Assembly: GCF_019112545.1 (NCBI RefSeq)
Contig: NW_025064881.1
Location: forward strand, 162,088 to 226,087
Direction: 5' to 3'
DNA from: Guyanagaster necrorhizus
Lineage: Eukaryota; Basidiomycota; Agaricomycetes; Agaricales; Physalacriaceae
Length of the DNA stretch: 64,000 bases
Both the position numbers and the translations under genes were made by a program. Numbering within the stretch: position 1 is the first letter of the stretch; each line of letters starts with the position of its first letter. The notes beneath the pieces were generated by a model. It was given only the letters and a program-made list of their open reading frames with translations. It did no database searches and was not told the origin of the DNA. Below are positions 1-11,776 of the stretch, piece after piece.

Positions 1-318
1 TCCCATTCTGAGGTCTTAGTCCTTCTGACATATCTCTGAGGCCCTCAGAGTTTATCAAGCCATTCTAGTGCTTGACACTGCTCAGCTTTCCTCATTCCTT
101 TGATCATTTTATTGATAACCTCTTCTGCTCAGGTCTTATGTACTCAGTTTTTGAGTACTGCCTTTGCTGCTTCCTTCATAGGTGTTTCTTTAATGGCCCT
201 CCATGTCCATTTAGTGTTGAATAGTTTGAGCCATTTAGTGGAGGTCTCTTCCCCTGTTCAACCTATAGGCAGTTGAGTTTTCTTGATAGATGGTCCTTTT
301 GGTATGTGCATGGTGGTC

Positions 319-908
319 AGAGAAGAGAGTATATTTGAATGCACATATAATTTAGACATATCTGTTTCTACAGAGGCACTATTAGTCTGTCCTACAGCTA
401 TGTTTGACACACTGTTCTGTTTGGCTGATCTAGTAGAACTATTTACTGGTTGGCTCTATCTTTTATCTCTTCAATCTTGGTCTCCTTTCCTAGTTCTTCC
501 TCTTCCTTTTGTAGTTCAGTGATTTGCACTCAAATGTCTTCTCTTGTGTGCTTCTTCTTCAGGCAATCTTGTGATATATGGCTCTTTTGGCTGCAATTGA
601 AGCACTTCTCCTCCTTCTTGAGGCAATTGATGTCCATTGGTTTTCTCATTCCAGTGTACATTGTCCTGGTCCCTATTTTCTGTGTTCCATAAGAAGAGGT
701 CATTGATGAGATGGTGGATTTGAGAATGCTGGTTTGATTACTGGGCTTTGAATTCATCAGCTGGTTTAGTTTGTGGTATTCTTGCAGGTTTGACTGTTCT
801 GCCTTCTGCCATTGCTGCTCCTTGTACATCTTGATGATGTGTTCCTTCCAGGTATTATACCTCTTCAGGATGTTCATCCTGATATCTGATATCATCTTGA
901 CATAAGAT
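319..908 (-). pseudogene. Gypsy A gag C-terminal part with CCHC zinc knuckle
   Basis: Reading leftward from 908, the frame gives a capsid-end segment (SLSYVKMISDI, then KRYNTWKEHI) followed by a retroviral-type zinc knuckle, CFNCSQKSHISQDC, which fits CX2CX4HX4C and would bind the RNA genome during packaging. After the knuckle the frame meets stops and a decayed protease-side stretch. The same protein order is seen in Gypsy B near 13,040-13,400. The N-terminal part of this gag is not upstream on the same strand. It lies at 2,731-5,443 on the other strand. Confidence 0.75.
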
Positions 909-913
909 AGTGA

Positions 914-2730
914 CATGCCCTCTCCTGGTTCAGACATATAAAATTGCAAAAATTTAGAATACATAGACTGCATTCCAGTCCAGTAAGCATGTAACTGAGA
1001 ATAGGATAAAAGCACACAGAAATCTAGCCATCATAAGGCTAAACTGAAGTAACAATGAGCAGAGTGCATGGTCTAGTAGCAGACTAATACCAGAGGGGTT
1101 AGACTGTATGTGAGATCCCAGCACTTGGCCCTAAATGTGCCAATACCATTACAAGAGGATATGCTAAAAATAAAAAGAATACAATCAAAATATAATCAGC
1201 AATCCTGATCACATTGATCAAAGATACACAGCCATTGATACACTGATGAGACATGCTTTAGAATAGAGAGCTGAGACCCAAAGAAAGGTATCTGAATAAC
1301 TGAGTGTTGAACAGAGAAATAAAATGATGGCAACAAAGAAATAGATAGAGAAATACTGCCCTCAGGAATAAATAGCACATATACTGCTTAGAGACTTGCA
1401 TGTGTACCTATAGTGCCTTAGCATGCATAACACAGTGAGGGACTCTGCATCATACCAAGATATGACACATACATACCTACTGAGTGGGTTAATTGATGCA
1501 TGTCAGGCCAGAAGCAGCACATTTTGTGAGCTGGATAGAATGTTGAGACACTGGAAAAGAGAACATAACCATTGTAGCTGACTCCAGACATGAGAGATAA
1601 TCCCAGGAGTCTGAAACAGTTTACCACTGTCAGGGATGTGTCACCAGGGAAATAAAAAAGCAAGCAGACCTGGCTAGGCCAGCTAGCCAATGTCAGCTAG
1701 CAAGGAAACAGCAGGCAGTTTTGGCCCAGAAGAGAATAAGCATAACAACTGTGATATGCACATGAATAATACCTGTGAGATCCAGCATAGAGTCTCATGC
1801 TTTGAAGATACCATAGTAGGATTGTATTAGTAAGTACCACAGTAGAGTATTTAAATACCACATTGTATGAGTAGAAAAGAAAGTTTTTCTAATCTTCCAC
1901 AGTTATAGTGTATTGGGCACAGAAAGCCTTGCACTCTAGCTCTGGGTTGTGTTTGTAACTTCAGGTGAGAGAATGAACTCATTATTGAATATCATTGAGA
2001 GAGCTTTGAGAACTGAGCAAGACATTGAAGCTTGTGAAGGACTTGAGCCTGGTTTGATAAGAGATTTTGGATTGTGCTCTAACTTGAGAATAAGAGAGCA
2101 GTGTCTGAAGGGCACCATCTTGAGTTTTTGAGGTATTTGTGATGCACAGCACTACAGGTGGCAGAGATTCAAACCCTTTGGCCTGTAGATGGGGTTTTAT
2201 TGTGATTAGTGTCTCTGGATTGCATAGGTTTGAATCCTATGGATCTACAATCAGTTTGGAAACTTGTGAACAGAGATCTGTGCTCTTTAGCACTTGCAGA
2301 TGTGTTTGTGGTTGGTTTCTGCTTAAAGCATGAAGCTTTGAGTCACATATTGTGTGTGTTAGAGATTTTTAGTTGATCTGAGCTGTGCTTAGAATCTTTT
2401 GAGAGTTGTGTGAGAGTGTTTTGATGTATTGTATTGAGCTGCAGTACCCTTTGCCTTGAGGTCCAGCAACACCTGTTGCCACCTCTTGTTTTGATAAAAT
2501 GAAAAGCTTTGAGACTTAGAGAGATCTAGGACTGTTGTACATGTGCTATTGCTGTTCACATGCTGTGGATTCATTGAAGAAGACAATTATATTTGTTGAT
2601 TACTACTTTTATTGCATTATAATCCCCCCACAAACTAAGAGTTTTGTGTGTGTGTTGGTGTGAGTGTGGTCAGTGGATAGCACTCTGCTGTATCTGTTTT
2701 CACCTTGCATGCACTCAGATCCTCTTCAAC
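914..2730 (-). repeat. 1,817-bp insertion X, left arm of inverted repeat
   Basis: This segment is the reverse complement of 5,444-7,260, with the same length and essentially the same sequence. It interrupts gag and is bordered on the outside by agtga (909-913), the complement of the tcact that borders the inner end of the other arm (5,439-5,443). No coding domain was recognised; the open frames inside are short. It contains an A/T-rich palindrome (tatttaaata) that could be a promoter. The ends, TGTTGAAG and GAGAGGGCA read in the element direction, are compatible with a large solo LTR or a non-autonomous LTR-type element. That class assignment is inference. Confidence 0.7.
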
Positions 2731-5443
2731 ACTACTTGGGCTTCTTGCCACTATTCAGCTTTGTCAAGAATGCCAATCAGTTATAGCTTGGATAGTCAGG
2801 CACTACCAAGCATTCCAGCAGGTTCAGCAAATCTTATAAAATATCACTCCTGACCTCCCCTTCTATGACATCCCTCTCTCTGCCAGAGTCTCCTTCCAGC
2901 CCCTGACAGGACCCCTACCTGAAGCCAGACCTAGCAGCTCACATTCAAGAGATGTTCAGGAGAAAGAAAGACATCAATACCCTTCTTGACCATAGCAAAC
3001 AGCCAGCTGAAGCTGCAATCATCATCTCATAAAGTTTAGAAACTCATGGATTCCACCTTCCATCCTGAACCACAAGGACAAAGACCTCTCTAATGACTTC
3101 TTTAATGATAAACTGTCCTCCAACTCTTTCACTGCCTCAAGAGAGCCTGGGATTGGAGACCATGCTAGGGACTCTCTTGATGCTCTTAGGGTGGCTTCAA
3201 GACTCTGAAGTATTTTGTTGAACTCAGGACATGACTCACTTTATACCACACCAGCTGAAAGCTCTCTCCTGTCAGTTCACACTGATTACAGAAATCATAA
3301 GGCCACAAATCTCTGGTCAAATGATGAAGAGCTGCATGAGCCATGGGGAGAAAGAATCACAGCCAGGATCAATAAAAGCAGAAGGCTTCATGCCCAGACC
3401 ACCCTGAGAGGAAGTCTCCAAAATTACAGTATCAATATGCCTGACAGTTATGTATTCCCTGCCACTCAGGCAGAGTGAGCTAGGGCAGAAGAAGAAGAAG
3501 AAGAGTGAGAATGAGCCTGAGAGACTGCTATGAAAGCAGCCAATCAAGCTTTTGCTTGATATGAAGAAGAAATATACAACTGACAGTAGTGATAGGAGCA
3601 GCACTGCCAAGAGGCCATCACCTGGAGATCCAGCTCTCCAGTCTGGTATGGTCAAGAAATCTTGAGCTCCCCATTTAGAGTGTCTAGTACCTCAGCCAGG
3701 AGTGAAACCAATCCTTGGGCAGGATCAGCAGACACTGTCTCCTTCAGTGAGACAGCCTGATGCACTACATATCTCCCTCATTCCAGAACTTCCTCTATCA
3801 CTGACACCAATACTGTCCTCTCACACACTAACTTGATACTCAACATCTACAGACTTCAAGTCTCTGGCAATGCTCATATCTCTGACTACAGTCTCTGGTG
3901 GTTCTTGAGAGAAAGAGTTGCAGCACTCTTTCTTAACCTCTGATATTATCAAAACTTCTACATCTATTGCTGAAAACTGGAGGAGCACTAAGCATATGGC
4001 AGCCATCAAGGAGACATCAAGGTCAGCACTTGCTGACCTGTTAACCAGTCTCCTTCTCAAACCACCTCTCCTGAAGCCTGATCCAGCACATGGGTCAATG
4101 ACCAGTTTGCCAGCAACCATCAAAGCTCTCACCTCATTCATCTATGATCCACCTGAGAGCTTCTGCAAAGAGAACAGTGAGGTTAAGGAGAGTGACAAAG
4201 GCAATGAGAAGAACAGCAAGGAAGGCCTCTATAGGCAGAAAGAATTCATAGCCTGCACAAATAAAGAAACAGATGAGGAGGCATTGGCAGAAGAGATACA
4301 ATGAATCAGAGAAGGAGAATACCAGGACTTATATGAGAAAGGAGTAACATTCCTATGGTGAGATGCTACATGGCTAATGTTGAGCATGGGACAAAAGTAT
4401 ATTCATGCAGACATCTTGGAATGATAGGATATTTTATAATATTCTGCCACTAAACATGCTATTTTCATCTATAACAGAAGACACCCAGAGAATCAACTCA
4501 GTGACTTGCCAAAGTACAAGTCCAAGTTCAACATTTAACTGATACTATGGACTCTGTCAGTCACTCTGAGATATGCCATCTACATAGAACTATCTATTTG
4601 AATTATAGCTAGCTGATACTCATACTCCACTCCTTTGGTCTGAACATCAGCAATCTGGCCTTTCCAATTCCAATCCCAGACAACTATCCAGCTCATTGAG
4701 TCCTGAAACCTATGGACTGGCAAGGAAAGCTGGCTTCTCAGTGGTCAACCACCCTCTGATGAAGCTGAAAAAAGTAGCAAGGATCCAGTCAAGGATGATC
4801 CTAAGGCAATTCACCTTAGGTTTATGGTGCAAAATAGAGTTATCATATGAAAGGAAGCTGGACCAATGGGAAGTCCCATTGCAGATGACAACTCTCTACA
4901 CTCATTCTCTGGACTGCCAACTGAGTGGTGCCACCCTCCCTTCAATGAATGGCCTAACCCAATGGGAGCATTGTCTGAAAATGCTGCTATTCTGCAATGT
5001 CACTCTGATCTGTTAAGGAAGCCCCATCTATTCGAGAGTACTTCTGATGATATAGACCAATTTCTTATTGATTGCAAGCAATACTTCAAAGTATACATTG
5101 CTTTCCTCAGAACTGACATGAACCATGTTATGTTCACATCCTTATACCTCAAAAATAAGGCCAAGACATGGTGGATTCTAATCTCCCCCAATTTCTTCTC
5201 CATGACTTGGCAGCATTACTGACTACTGTCATGGCCAGTCTTCAAACAAATGCTTACTGACAAGTTCATTGATCCAGTAGTACAAGAAGTGCATAAATCC
5301 AAGATCAAGGAATACAAAATGGGAGACAAGTCAGCCATGGAATATTTCAATGAGCTGGAGTGACTCATGAAGCTTGCCAGAATTTGAGATGATATTGCAG
5401 ATGACAGGTGAATGATAGAGGCATTCAAGCAGGGCACCTCACT
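2731..5443 (+). pseudogene. Gypsy A gag N-terminal and capsid part, inverted
   Basis: Plus-strand reading gives a low-complexity gag N-terminus followed by a capsid-type (retrotransposon gag) region at about 4,990-5,443, with blocks such as FLIDCKQYFKVYIAFLRTDM, FFSMTW and IKEYKMGDKSAMEYFNELE. The protein ends at FKQGTSL, where insertion X begins. The start region (2,850-2,900) matches Gypsy B near 16,000. Several TGA and TAG stops interrupt it. Its orientation is opposite to the rest of Gypsy A, explained by inversion between the X arms. Confidence 0.75.
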
Positions 5444-7260
5444 GTTGAAGAGGATCTGAGTGCATGCAAGGTGAAAACAGATACAGCAGAGTGCTATCCA
5501 CTGACCACACTCACACCAACACACACACAAAACTCTTAGTTTGTGGGGGGATTATAATGCAATAAAAGTAGTAATCAACAAATATAATTGTCTTCTTCAA
5601 TGAATCCACAGCATGTGAACAGCAATAGCACATGTACAACAGTCCTAGATCTCTCTAAGTCTCAAAGCTTTTCATTTTATCAAAACAAGAGGTGGCAACA
5701 GGTGTTGCTGGACCTCAAGGCAAAGGGTACTGCAGCTCAATACAATACATCAAAACACTCTCACACAACTCTCAAAAGATTCTAAGCACAGCTCAGATCA
5801 ACTAAAAATCTCTAACACACACAATATGTGACTCAAAGCTTCATGCTTTAAGCAGAAACCAACCACAAACACATCTGCAAGTGCTAAAGAGCACAGATCT
5901 CTGTTCACAAGTTTCCAAACTGATTGTAGATCCATAGGATTCAAACCTATGCAATCCAGAGACACTAATCACAATAAAACCCCATCTACAGGCCAAAGGG
6001 TTTGAATCTCTGCCACCTGTAGTGCTGTGCATCACAAATACCTCAAAAACTCAAGATGGTGCCCTTCAGACACTGCTCTCTTATTCTCAAGTTAGAGCAC
6101 AATCCAAAATCTCTTATCAAACCAGGCTCAAGTCCTTCACAAGCTTCAATGTCTTGCTCAGTTCTCAAAGCTCTCTCAATGATATTCAATAATGAGTTCA
6201 TTCTCTCACCTGAAGTTACAAACACAACCCAGAGCTAGAGTGCAAGGCTTTCTGTGCCCAATACACTATAACTGTGGAAGATTAGAAAAACTTTCTTTTC
6301 TACTCATACAATGTGGTATTTAAATACTCTACTGTGGTACTTACTAATACAATCCTACTATGGTATCTTCAAAGCATGAGACTCTATGCTGGATCTCACA
6401 GGTATTATTCATGTGCATATCACAGTTGTTATGCTTATTCTCTTCTGGGCCAAAACTGCCTGCTGTTTCCTTGCTAGCTGACATTGGCTAGCTGGCCTAG
6501 CCAGGTCTGCTTGCTTTTTTATTTCCCTGGTGACACATCCCTGACAGTGGTAAACTGTTTCAGACTCCTGGGATTATCTCTCATGTCTGGAGTCAGCTAC
6601 AATGGTTATGTTCTCTTTTCCAGTGTCTCAACATTCTATCCAGCTCACAAAATGTGCTGCTTCTGGCCTGACATGCATCAATTAACCCACTCAGTAGGTA
6701 TGTATGTGTCATATCTTGGTATGATGCAGAGTCCCTCACTGTGTTATGCATGCTAAGGCACTATAGGTACACATGCAAGTCTCTAAGCAGTATATGTGCT
6801 ATTTATTCCTGAGGGCAGTATTTCTCTATCTATTTCTTTGTTGCCATCATTTTATTTCTCTGTTCAACACTCAGTTATTCAGATACCTTTCTTTGGGTCT
6901 CAGCTCTCTATTCTAAAGCATGTCTCATCAGTGTATCAATGGCTGTGTATCTTTGATCAATGTGATCAGGATTGCTGATTATATTTTGATTGTATTCTTT
7001 TTATTTTTAGCATATCCTCTTGTAATGGTATTGGCACATTTAGGGCCAAGTGCTGGGATCTCACATACAGTCTAACCCCTCTGGTATTAGTCTGCTACTA
7101 GACCATGCACTCTGCTCATTGTTACTTCAGTTTAGCCTTATGATGGCTAGATTTCTGTGTGCTTTTATCCTATTCTCAGTTACATGCTTACTGGACTGGA
7201 ATGCAGTCTATGTATTCTAAATTTTTGCAATTTTATATGTCTGAACATGGAGAGGGCATA
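5444..7260 (+). repeat. 1,817-bp insertion X, right arm of inverted repeat
   Basis: Mirror copy of 914-2,730. The inner end starts directly after tcact in the gag codons for GTSL. The outer end at 7,260 abuts the Gypsy A leader. The two arms differ only at a few bases near the outer end (for example ccagg versus catgg). Both arms lack CpG, so they share the same decay state. No protein-coding function is supported. Confidence 0.7.
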
Positions 7261-7397
7261 TCAGCATTCTGATGATAGAAGCTAAAAGCTTAAAGAAATC
7301 ATCTGTGAGGTTGGAGATAGTAGTTGATGATGGTGGCATTTGGTTTTCTTCATGCTTATTGTGTGTAAGGAAAGGAAAGCAAAAGCTTCAAGCTAAT
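7261..7397 (-). promoter_or_regulatory. Gypsy A leader with putative self-priming primer-binding site
   Basis: Immediately inside the LTR, the coding strand reads attagcttgaagctttt, the same as the sequence next to the 5' LTR of Gypsy B. It is complementary to the predicted 5' end of the element's own transcript (AGCTTYRAGCTAAA in the LTR), as in self-priming Tf1/sushi-type Gypsy elements. No tRNA match was recognised. The rest of the leader is CpG-free and non-coding. Confidence 0.5.
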
Positions 7398-7854
7398 TGT
7401 TAGACCTAAGTTGCACATGATCAAAACATATGATAAACAGATGCTATATTGTATTCATACAGTCATGCTTGAGTCCACTGTTGTGCTTTGTTGACCAGTA
7501 TGCATCAAGACTATTTGACAAGAGGCTCAAGATGAAATAGTGTGAATAAAATTTAGCTTGAAGCTGAGATATACTGGCAAGAGCCTACCTATTTATATAC
7601 TGTTCACATGTTATGATAATTATATTACTACCTATTGTACTTGTCTGAGTCTTTGTGCCCTTTGTCCTTAGGTATCATTACTACCTACAAAAAGTCATTG
7701 TGCATCATTAAGGGCTTGTTGCTACATTAGAGGACAATGATGGATTGGCTTGTTGTGATGACTAAGTCTTTTCCACACTCCTAAGCACTGGCTTAGATGC
7801 TCTGACTAAGCATAAATAGGAGTTAATACAAGAAAAAGGGAAAAAATTGTAACA
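7398..7854 (-). repeat. Gypsy A 5' LTR (457 bp)
   Basis: On the plus strand it runs from tgttagacc to ttgtaaca, which are the LTR termini of the family also seen at 10,890, 16,270, 17,516, 29,251 and 29,799. The primer-binding sequence lies on its left and decayed Copia A reverse-transcriptase codons on its right, so this is the outer edge of Gypsy A inserted into Copia A. The matching right-hand target duplication cannot be tested because the other end is outside the window. Confidence 0.75.
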
Positions 7855-9102
7855 CTTTCAATGATACTAATCTAGCCTTGTTTTGGCTTCTTCAAGGCTT
7901 AATGGCTTATCACTGAGGTTGTCTGCAGTTTTCCCAATGCATATATGGTCTATTGCAACATTTATGGCTTTCAAAGATGATTCTTCTGAGGTACACTGTT
8001 GTTCTGATGTTTTCACAGCTCATGCACTTGGATTATAAAGTGTCTGGTAACTTAGTTGAGTCTTTGATGCAATCTGGGCTGATTTATTGCATGGCTTAAT
8101 TGTTTTCCCATACCATATTGGAAACTTTGATTTGATTGATGCCACATCAAGGGTTGTTTTCTCTTTTGATTTGGCATTTCTGGCATCCATGGAATCATCC
8201 AAAATGCCCTCATTTCCATCCAGAGTCTGCTTGACTTTGCTCTCTGACTCACTCTTGAGTGATAAAGAGTGGGAGACTACATAGTCAATGTCTATAGGCT
8301 CTGTAGTGTTGCTTTCAGAGAATATAACATTTCTTAAGGTCTGAATCTGCCTGGTTTGAGGGTTGTAGTATCTCCAGACTCTGAATTCATCTGTAAGACC
8401 TGTAAAAATAAATTCCCTTGACTTTGGATCCAGTTTTAACCTCTTATTGTCTTGCTGCAACATTTAGCACTTTACTTCAAATTTCTGGAGTGCTAAAATA
8501 TCTGATTTTATGCTCTGAAACACTTCTTCTGGAGTCAGATTATTTTTGATGGCTCTAGTTAGTGATTGGTTCTTCAGGTATGTGGTATGTGCCACTGCCT
8601 CAGACTATAGAAACTTCAGTAAGTGATGTTCTTCTAGCATAGTGCATGCATGCTCTACAAGAGTCCAATTTATTCTCTCAGCAACCCCATTTTGAGATGA
8701 GAAGTATACTGCAGTCAATTCCAACTGTATGTCATTGTCCTGGAGGTATTCTTTTATCTCTTCATTGATATATTCCTTTCTATTGTCAATTCTCATAAAC
8801 TTCAGATCCTTCTCTTTGTAGACTTTGATGTATTTTTGATACTGCTGGATCTTCTTTTGAATTTCTGTATCTTGCTTTGACTTCAAAAAATACAACATTG
8901 TCCTTTGGGATTTCCCATCTGTGAAGCTTATATAATATCTTTCACTATAGATACCCTGAGTTCAGGCTGGCCTCCATAGATCTGAAAATGACATTTCCTC
9001 TATTTCAGTATAGTCTCTTTTAGCTTCATGTGAAAATGGCTTGGTATGATGCTTAGCCTTTATGCAAGCTATGCAATCTGTCTGGGGCTTAGCTGACTCA
9101 TC
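7855..9102 (-). pseudogene. Copia A integrase core, linker and RT start
   Basis: The reading shows the integrase zinc-finger cysteines (CIACIKAKHH), the core with MRIDNRKEYINEEI and the block QNGVAER that contains the catalytic Glu of the DDE integrase. The usual post-integrase block follows (LDPKSREFIFTGL, RNVIF), then LSLEEAKTRLDXYHXK, the start of the Copia reverse transcriptase. It ends abruptly at the Gypsy A LTR. Several Trp and Arg codons are replaced by TGA or TAG. Order gag-int-RT identifies Copia rather than Gypsy. Confidence 0.8.
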
Positions 9103-9228
9103 TACAGTTGACTATCCCACAATGCATATGGTCAGGAGACACTAGAACTGTATGCATTTATAGATTTATGCAGAATCAAAATAGCATATAATGTGACATG
9201 TGACTTATGTGACAACATTATCATTGCC

Positions 9229-10889
9229 TCAAAATGCTGTCAGTGGCTTTTGGGTCAGCTTTCCATGCATCTCCTTGAATAATGCTCCTCTCAACTTTCT
9301 CAGCTGTGGTATTAATCCACTCTGGTCATCTTGTGAAACACAAAATGCCTCCAGCTTTTGAATAAGCTCAAATCCTTCTCTTGTAGTTATTAAGATTTGT
9401 TCTTCCTCTCTCTCCTCTTTCTCCTCTTCCTTCTTATTATCATCAATGACAGTTATTTTCCTATTTTCTACTGCAATATCATGCTTGACAGCAGCAACAA
9501 ACTCCTCATCTGTTGGCACCACCTCAAGATCTTCAGTATATTCTTCTGCAATAGAGTTAACCATCTCTTCAATGGTTGGAATAGAACTAAACATGCAATT
9601 TTGTTGTTTCAATTCAACAAGATGGTCCTTCAACATTATCTCTGCTGTCTGGAACTGTTGAATGGGGGCAATTTGAGTGAAAGGTGTGTTCATTTTTGAC
9701 TGTGACAAAGGAGCCAACTGATTGACTGCCTCCAGTACTTTATCAACATTGTTCTCTGCATTTATAACAGCTATAAGAGCAGAACACCAGTCAGCATCAG
9801 CATATTAGTTTTCAAGCAGATTCTGCAATACCTGTTTGATCTCTGGAAGCATGCATTTGTCTGTTGAGGCAAAGTCACAAACAAGATTCCATGCAGACTT
9901 GACAAGTGAGGTGTCTTGAAAATCATTGGATGGTGTGGTAGACTGTGACTTAGGTGCATTATCAGGCATTATACCAGTGTGTTTTCAGTAGTTTTCTATT
10001 GTTTTACTGCTGACATTTACCCAAGCATCATAAGCAATAGTCATAGCTTCAAGAAGATCAAGCTTGAAAATCTCAGACTCTCCAAGATCATTGAGATCAA
10101 GTGCACAGATGCGCATGGCATTCCAATAATATGTCTTAAAGCAGTAGATAATACCAGCATCTAGTGGCTGAACATATAGAGTCATGTTGGGCTCAAAGAA
10201 CTCTAGCTTTGTGTTATGAGGTGTATAAGTGATGAAATGCTCTCAAAAGTTGTCTAAGATCAGCAGAACCTGTCACATCTCTCTCTTCATCTTTAAATCA
10301 AATATCTTCACCCACTTTATAAATATTTTGCTCATCATCCTGGCCTTCTTGTTATTCTGATAATAGAATCCCATTGCTGTTGGACTCTTTTTCTTGAAAC
10401 ACTGCAGTTGCTTTGACTTTCCAATGAAAACAACTGGCATCCACTCACTCTCATCTGCATTCACAGCAAAACATATGGTGATGCAAAACTTGTCCTGTTT
10501 CCATCCACTCAGAGGATCAGATGCTAAGATATGATGTGGGATGGCAAAGATGACAAGACCAGATTCATCAATATTCTATCTATTCCACATCATATATTTC
10601 ACCATAATGCTGTGAAGATGCATATGTTCTTTTTTCACTGCCACTATATCCACTGAGCCTGCTTCTCCATGCTGCCAAACCTTCTGAATCTTTCATGCCT
10701 TGCAGAATGACTTCAACTATCCCTTTCCTTTCAAACACTGATTTTCTGGAATATTCATCAGATTTTTAATCTGATTTCACTTCTCTATCAGCATTGCACT
10801 GGTCACAATCTCATCTCAGAGCTGCATGTTCTGATACCAGAATGTAACAGCATGCTCTACATCAGATCAGATAACAATATGAGACTTTT
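9229..10889 (-). pseudogene. pogo transposase, DDE catalytic domain and C-terminus, decayed
   Basis: From right to left the frame gives DVEHAVTFXYQNM (DNA-binding region end), QCLKGKGIVEVILQGMKD, then NIDESGL (first Asp, near 10,570), FCITICFAVNADESEW, VLLILDNF (second Asp, near 10,250) and QPLDAGII (third Asp, near 10,160), followed by an acidic C-terminal region ending near 9,229. This is the DDE_1 superfamily arrangement of pogo/Tigger transposases. Stops lie at former CGA or TGG codons, such as the one right after LDNF, where the sister copy has Arg. The gene is inactive. Confidence 0.85.
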
Positions 10890-11358
10890 TGTTAAGCCCA
10901 AATGACACATAACCTAAACATGTGATAAACTGACACTGTCTTGCACTTCAGACAATGATGTCAGAGTTCACTTGATATGTTATGTGGCTTTGTATTGCAA
11001 GGCCTTTAGATCAGCTTGAGATAAGATGATGAAGAAATAAACTTTAGCTCAAAGCTGGAGATACTACAGCAAGAGCTACACTACTTATATACCAGTCATC
11101 ATTTATCTAAAGATACAACTGCCTAATTATGCATCCTAGCATTATAGAGCATTTTGTCCAGTGTTGTTAAGCTACCTACAAAAGGGTATTGTCTGTCATC
11201 AAGTGGTTACCATCATGTTGAAGAACAATGACTGACTGGACATGTTGTGATAACTAAGCCTGGTCTCATGGTTCTAAGCACTGGTTAAGCACTATGACTA
11301 AGCAAAGATAGGAGTCAATTCCTTGAAATAAAGGATAAAATGTGGAAAAATCATAATA
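10890..11358 (-). repeat. Gypsy B 3' LTR (469 bp)
   Basis: Runs from tgttaagccc to cataata, with the last base pattern TAACA changed to TAATA relative to its partner. Same length as the 5' LTR, and nearly identical to it by eye. The coding strand contains TATATAAG and, about 35 bases later, AGCTTTGAGCTAAAG. Confidence 0.88.
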
Positions 11359-11776
11359 TTACCCCCTCATTAAGACCATTGTCCTGATGGTTCAATTTAG
11401 AGATAAGTCATAGGATCATGGGAGCAGATAATCTGTCCTTCTTCTCATAAGATTTATAAAGACATTGACTATTAAGTTGGTCAATATTCTGTTTATAATC
11501 ACAGATTGCATTCTCAGCATTCATGTGTCATTCATTGATCCATTGGTTTGACTCTGGTCTGTAGCCTTTTCAGCTGACAAGGTAGTCAACTGTGGTTCAG
11601 CTTCTACCATCATGAGCCCAAACTTTGCATAGTTGATAGTTTAGAACTTGATTGACTTTGTAGTGTTCTTTGTCATCTATCAGGTCAAATGAGGATGGAG
11701 GTGGTCATTCCTGGTTTCAGAATGCTGATGCAATATATGGCATTAACAGTGTTTCATTAAAAATGTTATGTATCTT

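Larger units (their letters stand above)
1..7854 (-). mobile_element. Gypsy A: Ty3/Gypsy LTR retrotransposon, 5' part, rearranged, runs off window
   Basis: Coding strand is minus. The 5' LTR is at the right end (7,398-7,854), followed leftward by a leader, a long gag region and the start of the protease region, which leaves the window at base 1. The gag region is broken by two copies of a 1,817-bp sequence in opposite orientation (914-2,730 and 5,444-7,260), and the part between them reads on the plus strand. The gag protein matches Gypsy B further right, which fixes the family. CpG is almost absent and stop codons are frequent, so the copy is dead. RT, RNase H and integrase are not in view. 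Confidence 0.8.

Noticed and set aside
1196..1690. Open frames of 60-90 codons repeated in both X arms as candidate genes
   Set aside because: They recur only because the arms are copies, overlap frames on the other strand, have no domain, and do not explain the insertion. Identical protein in two nearly identical DNA copies is no evidence of selection.
2186..2245. tRNA-like T-arm (ATAGG-TTTGAAT-CCTAT) in insertion X, mirrored in the right arm
   Set aside because: The T-arm pairs well, but the distance to a possible acceptor strand is about 10 bases too short, the acceptor pairs poorly and no anticodon arm fits. A pol III promoter box is possible but not supported as a tRNA gene.
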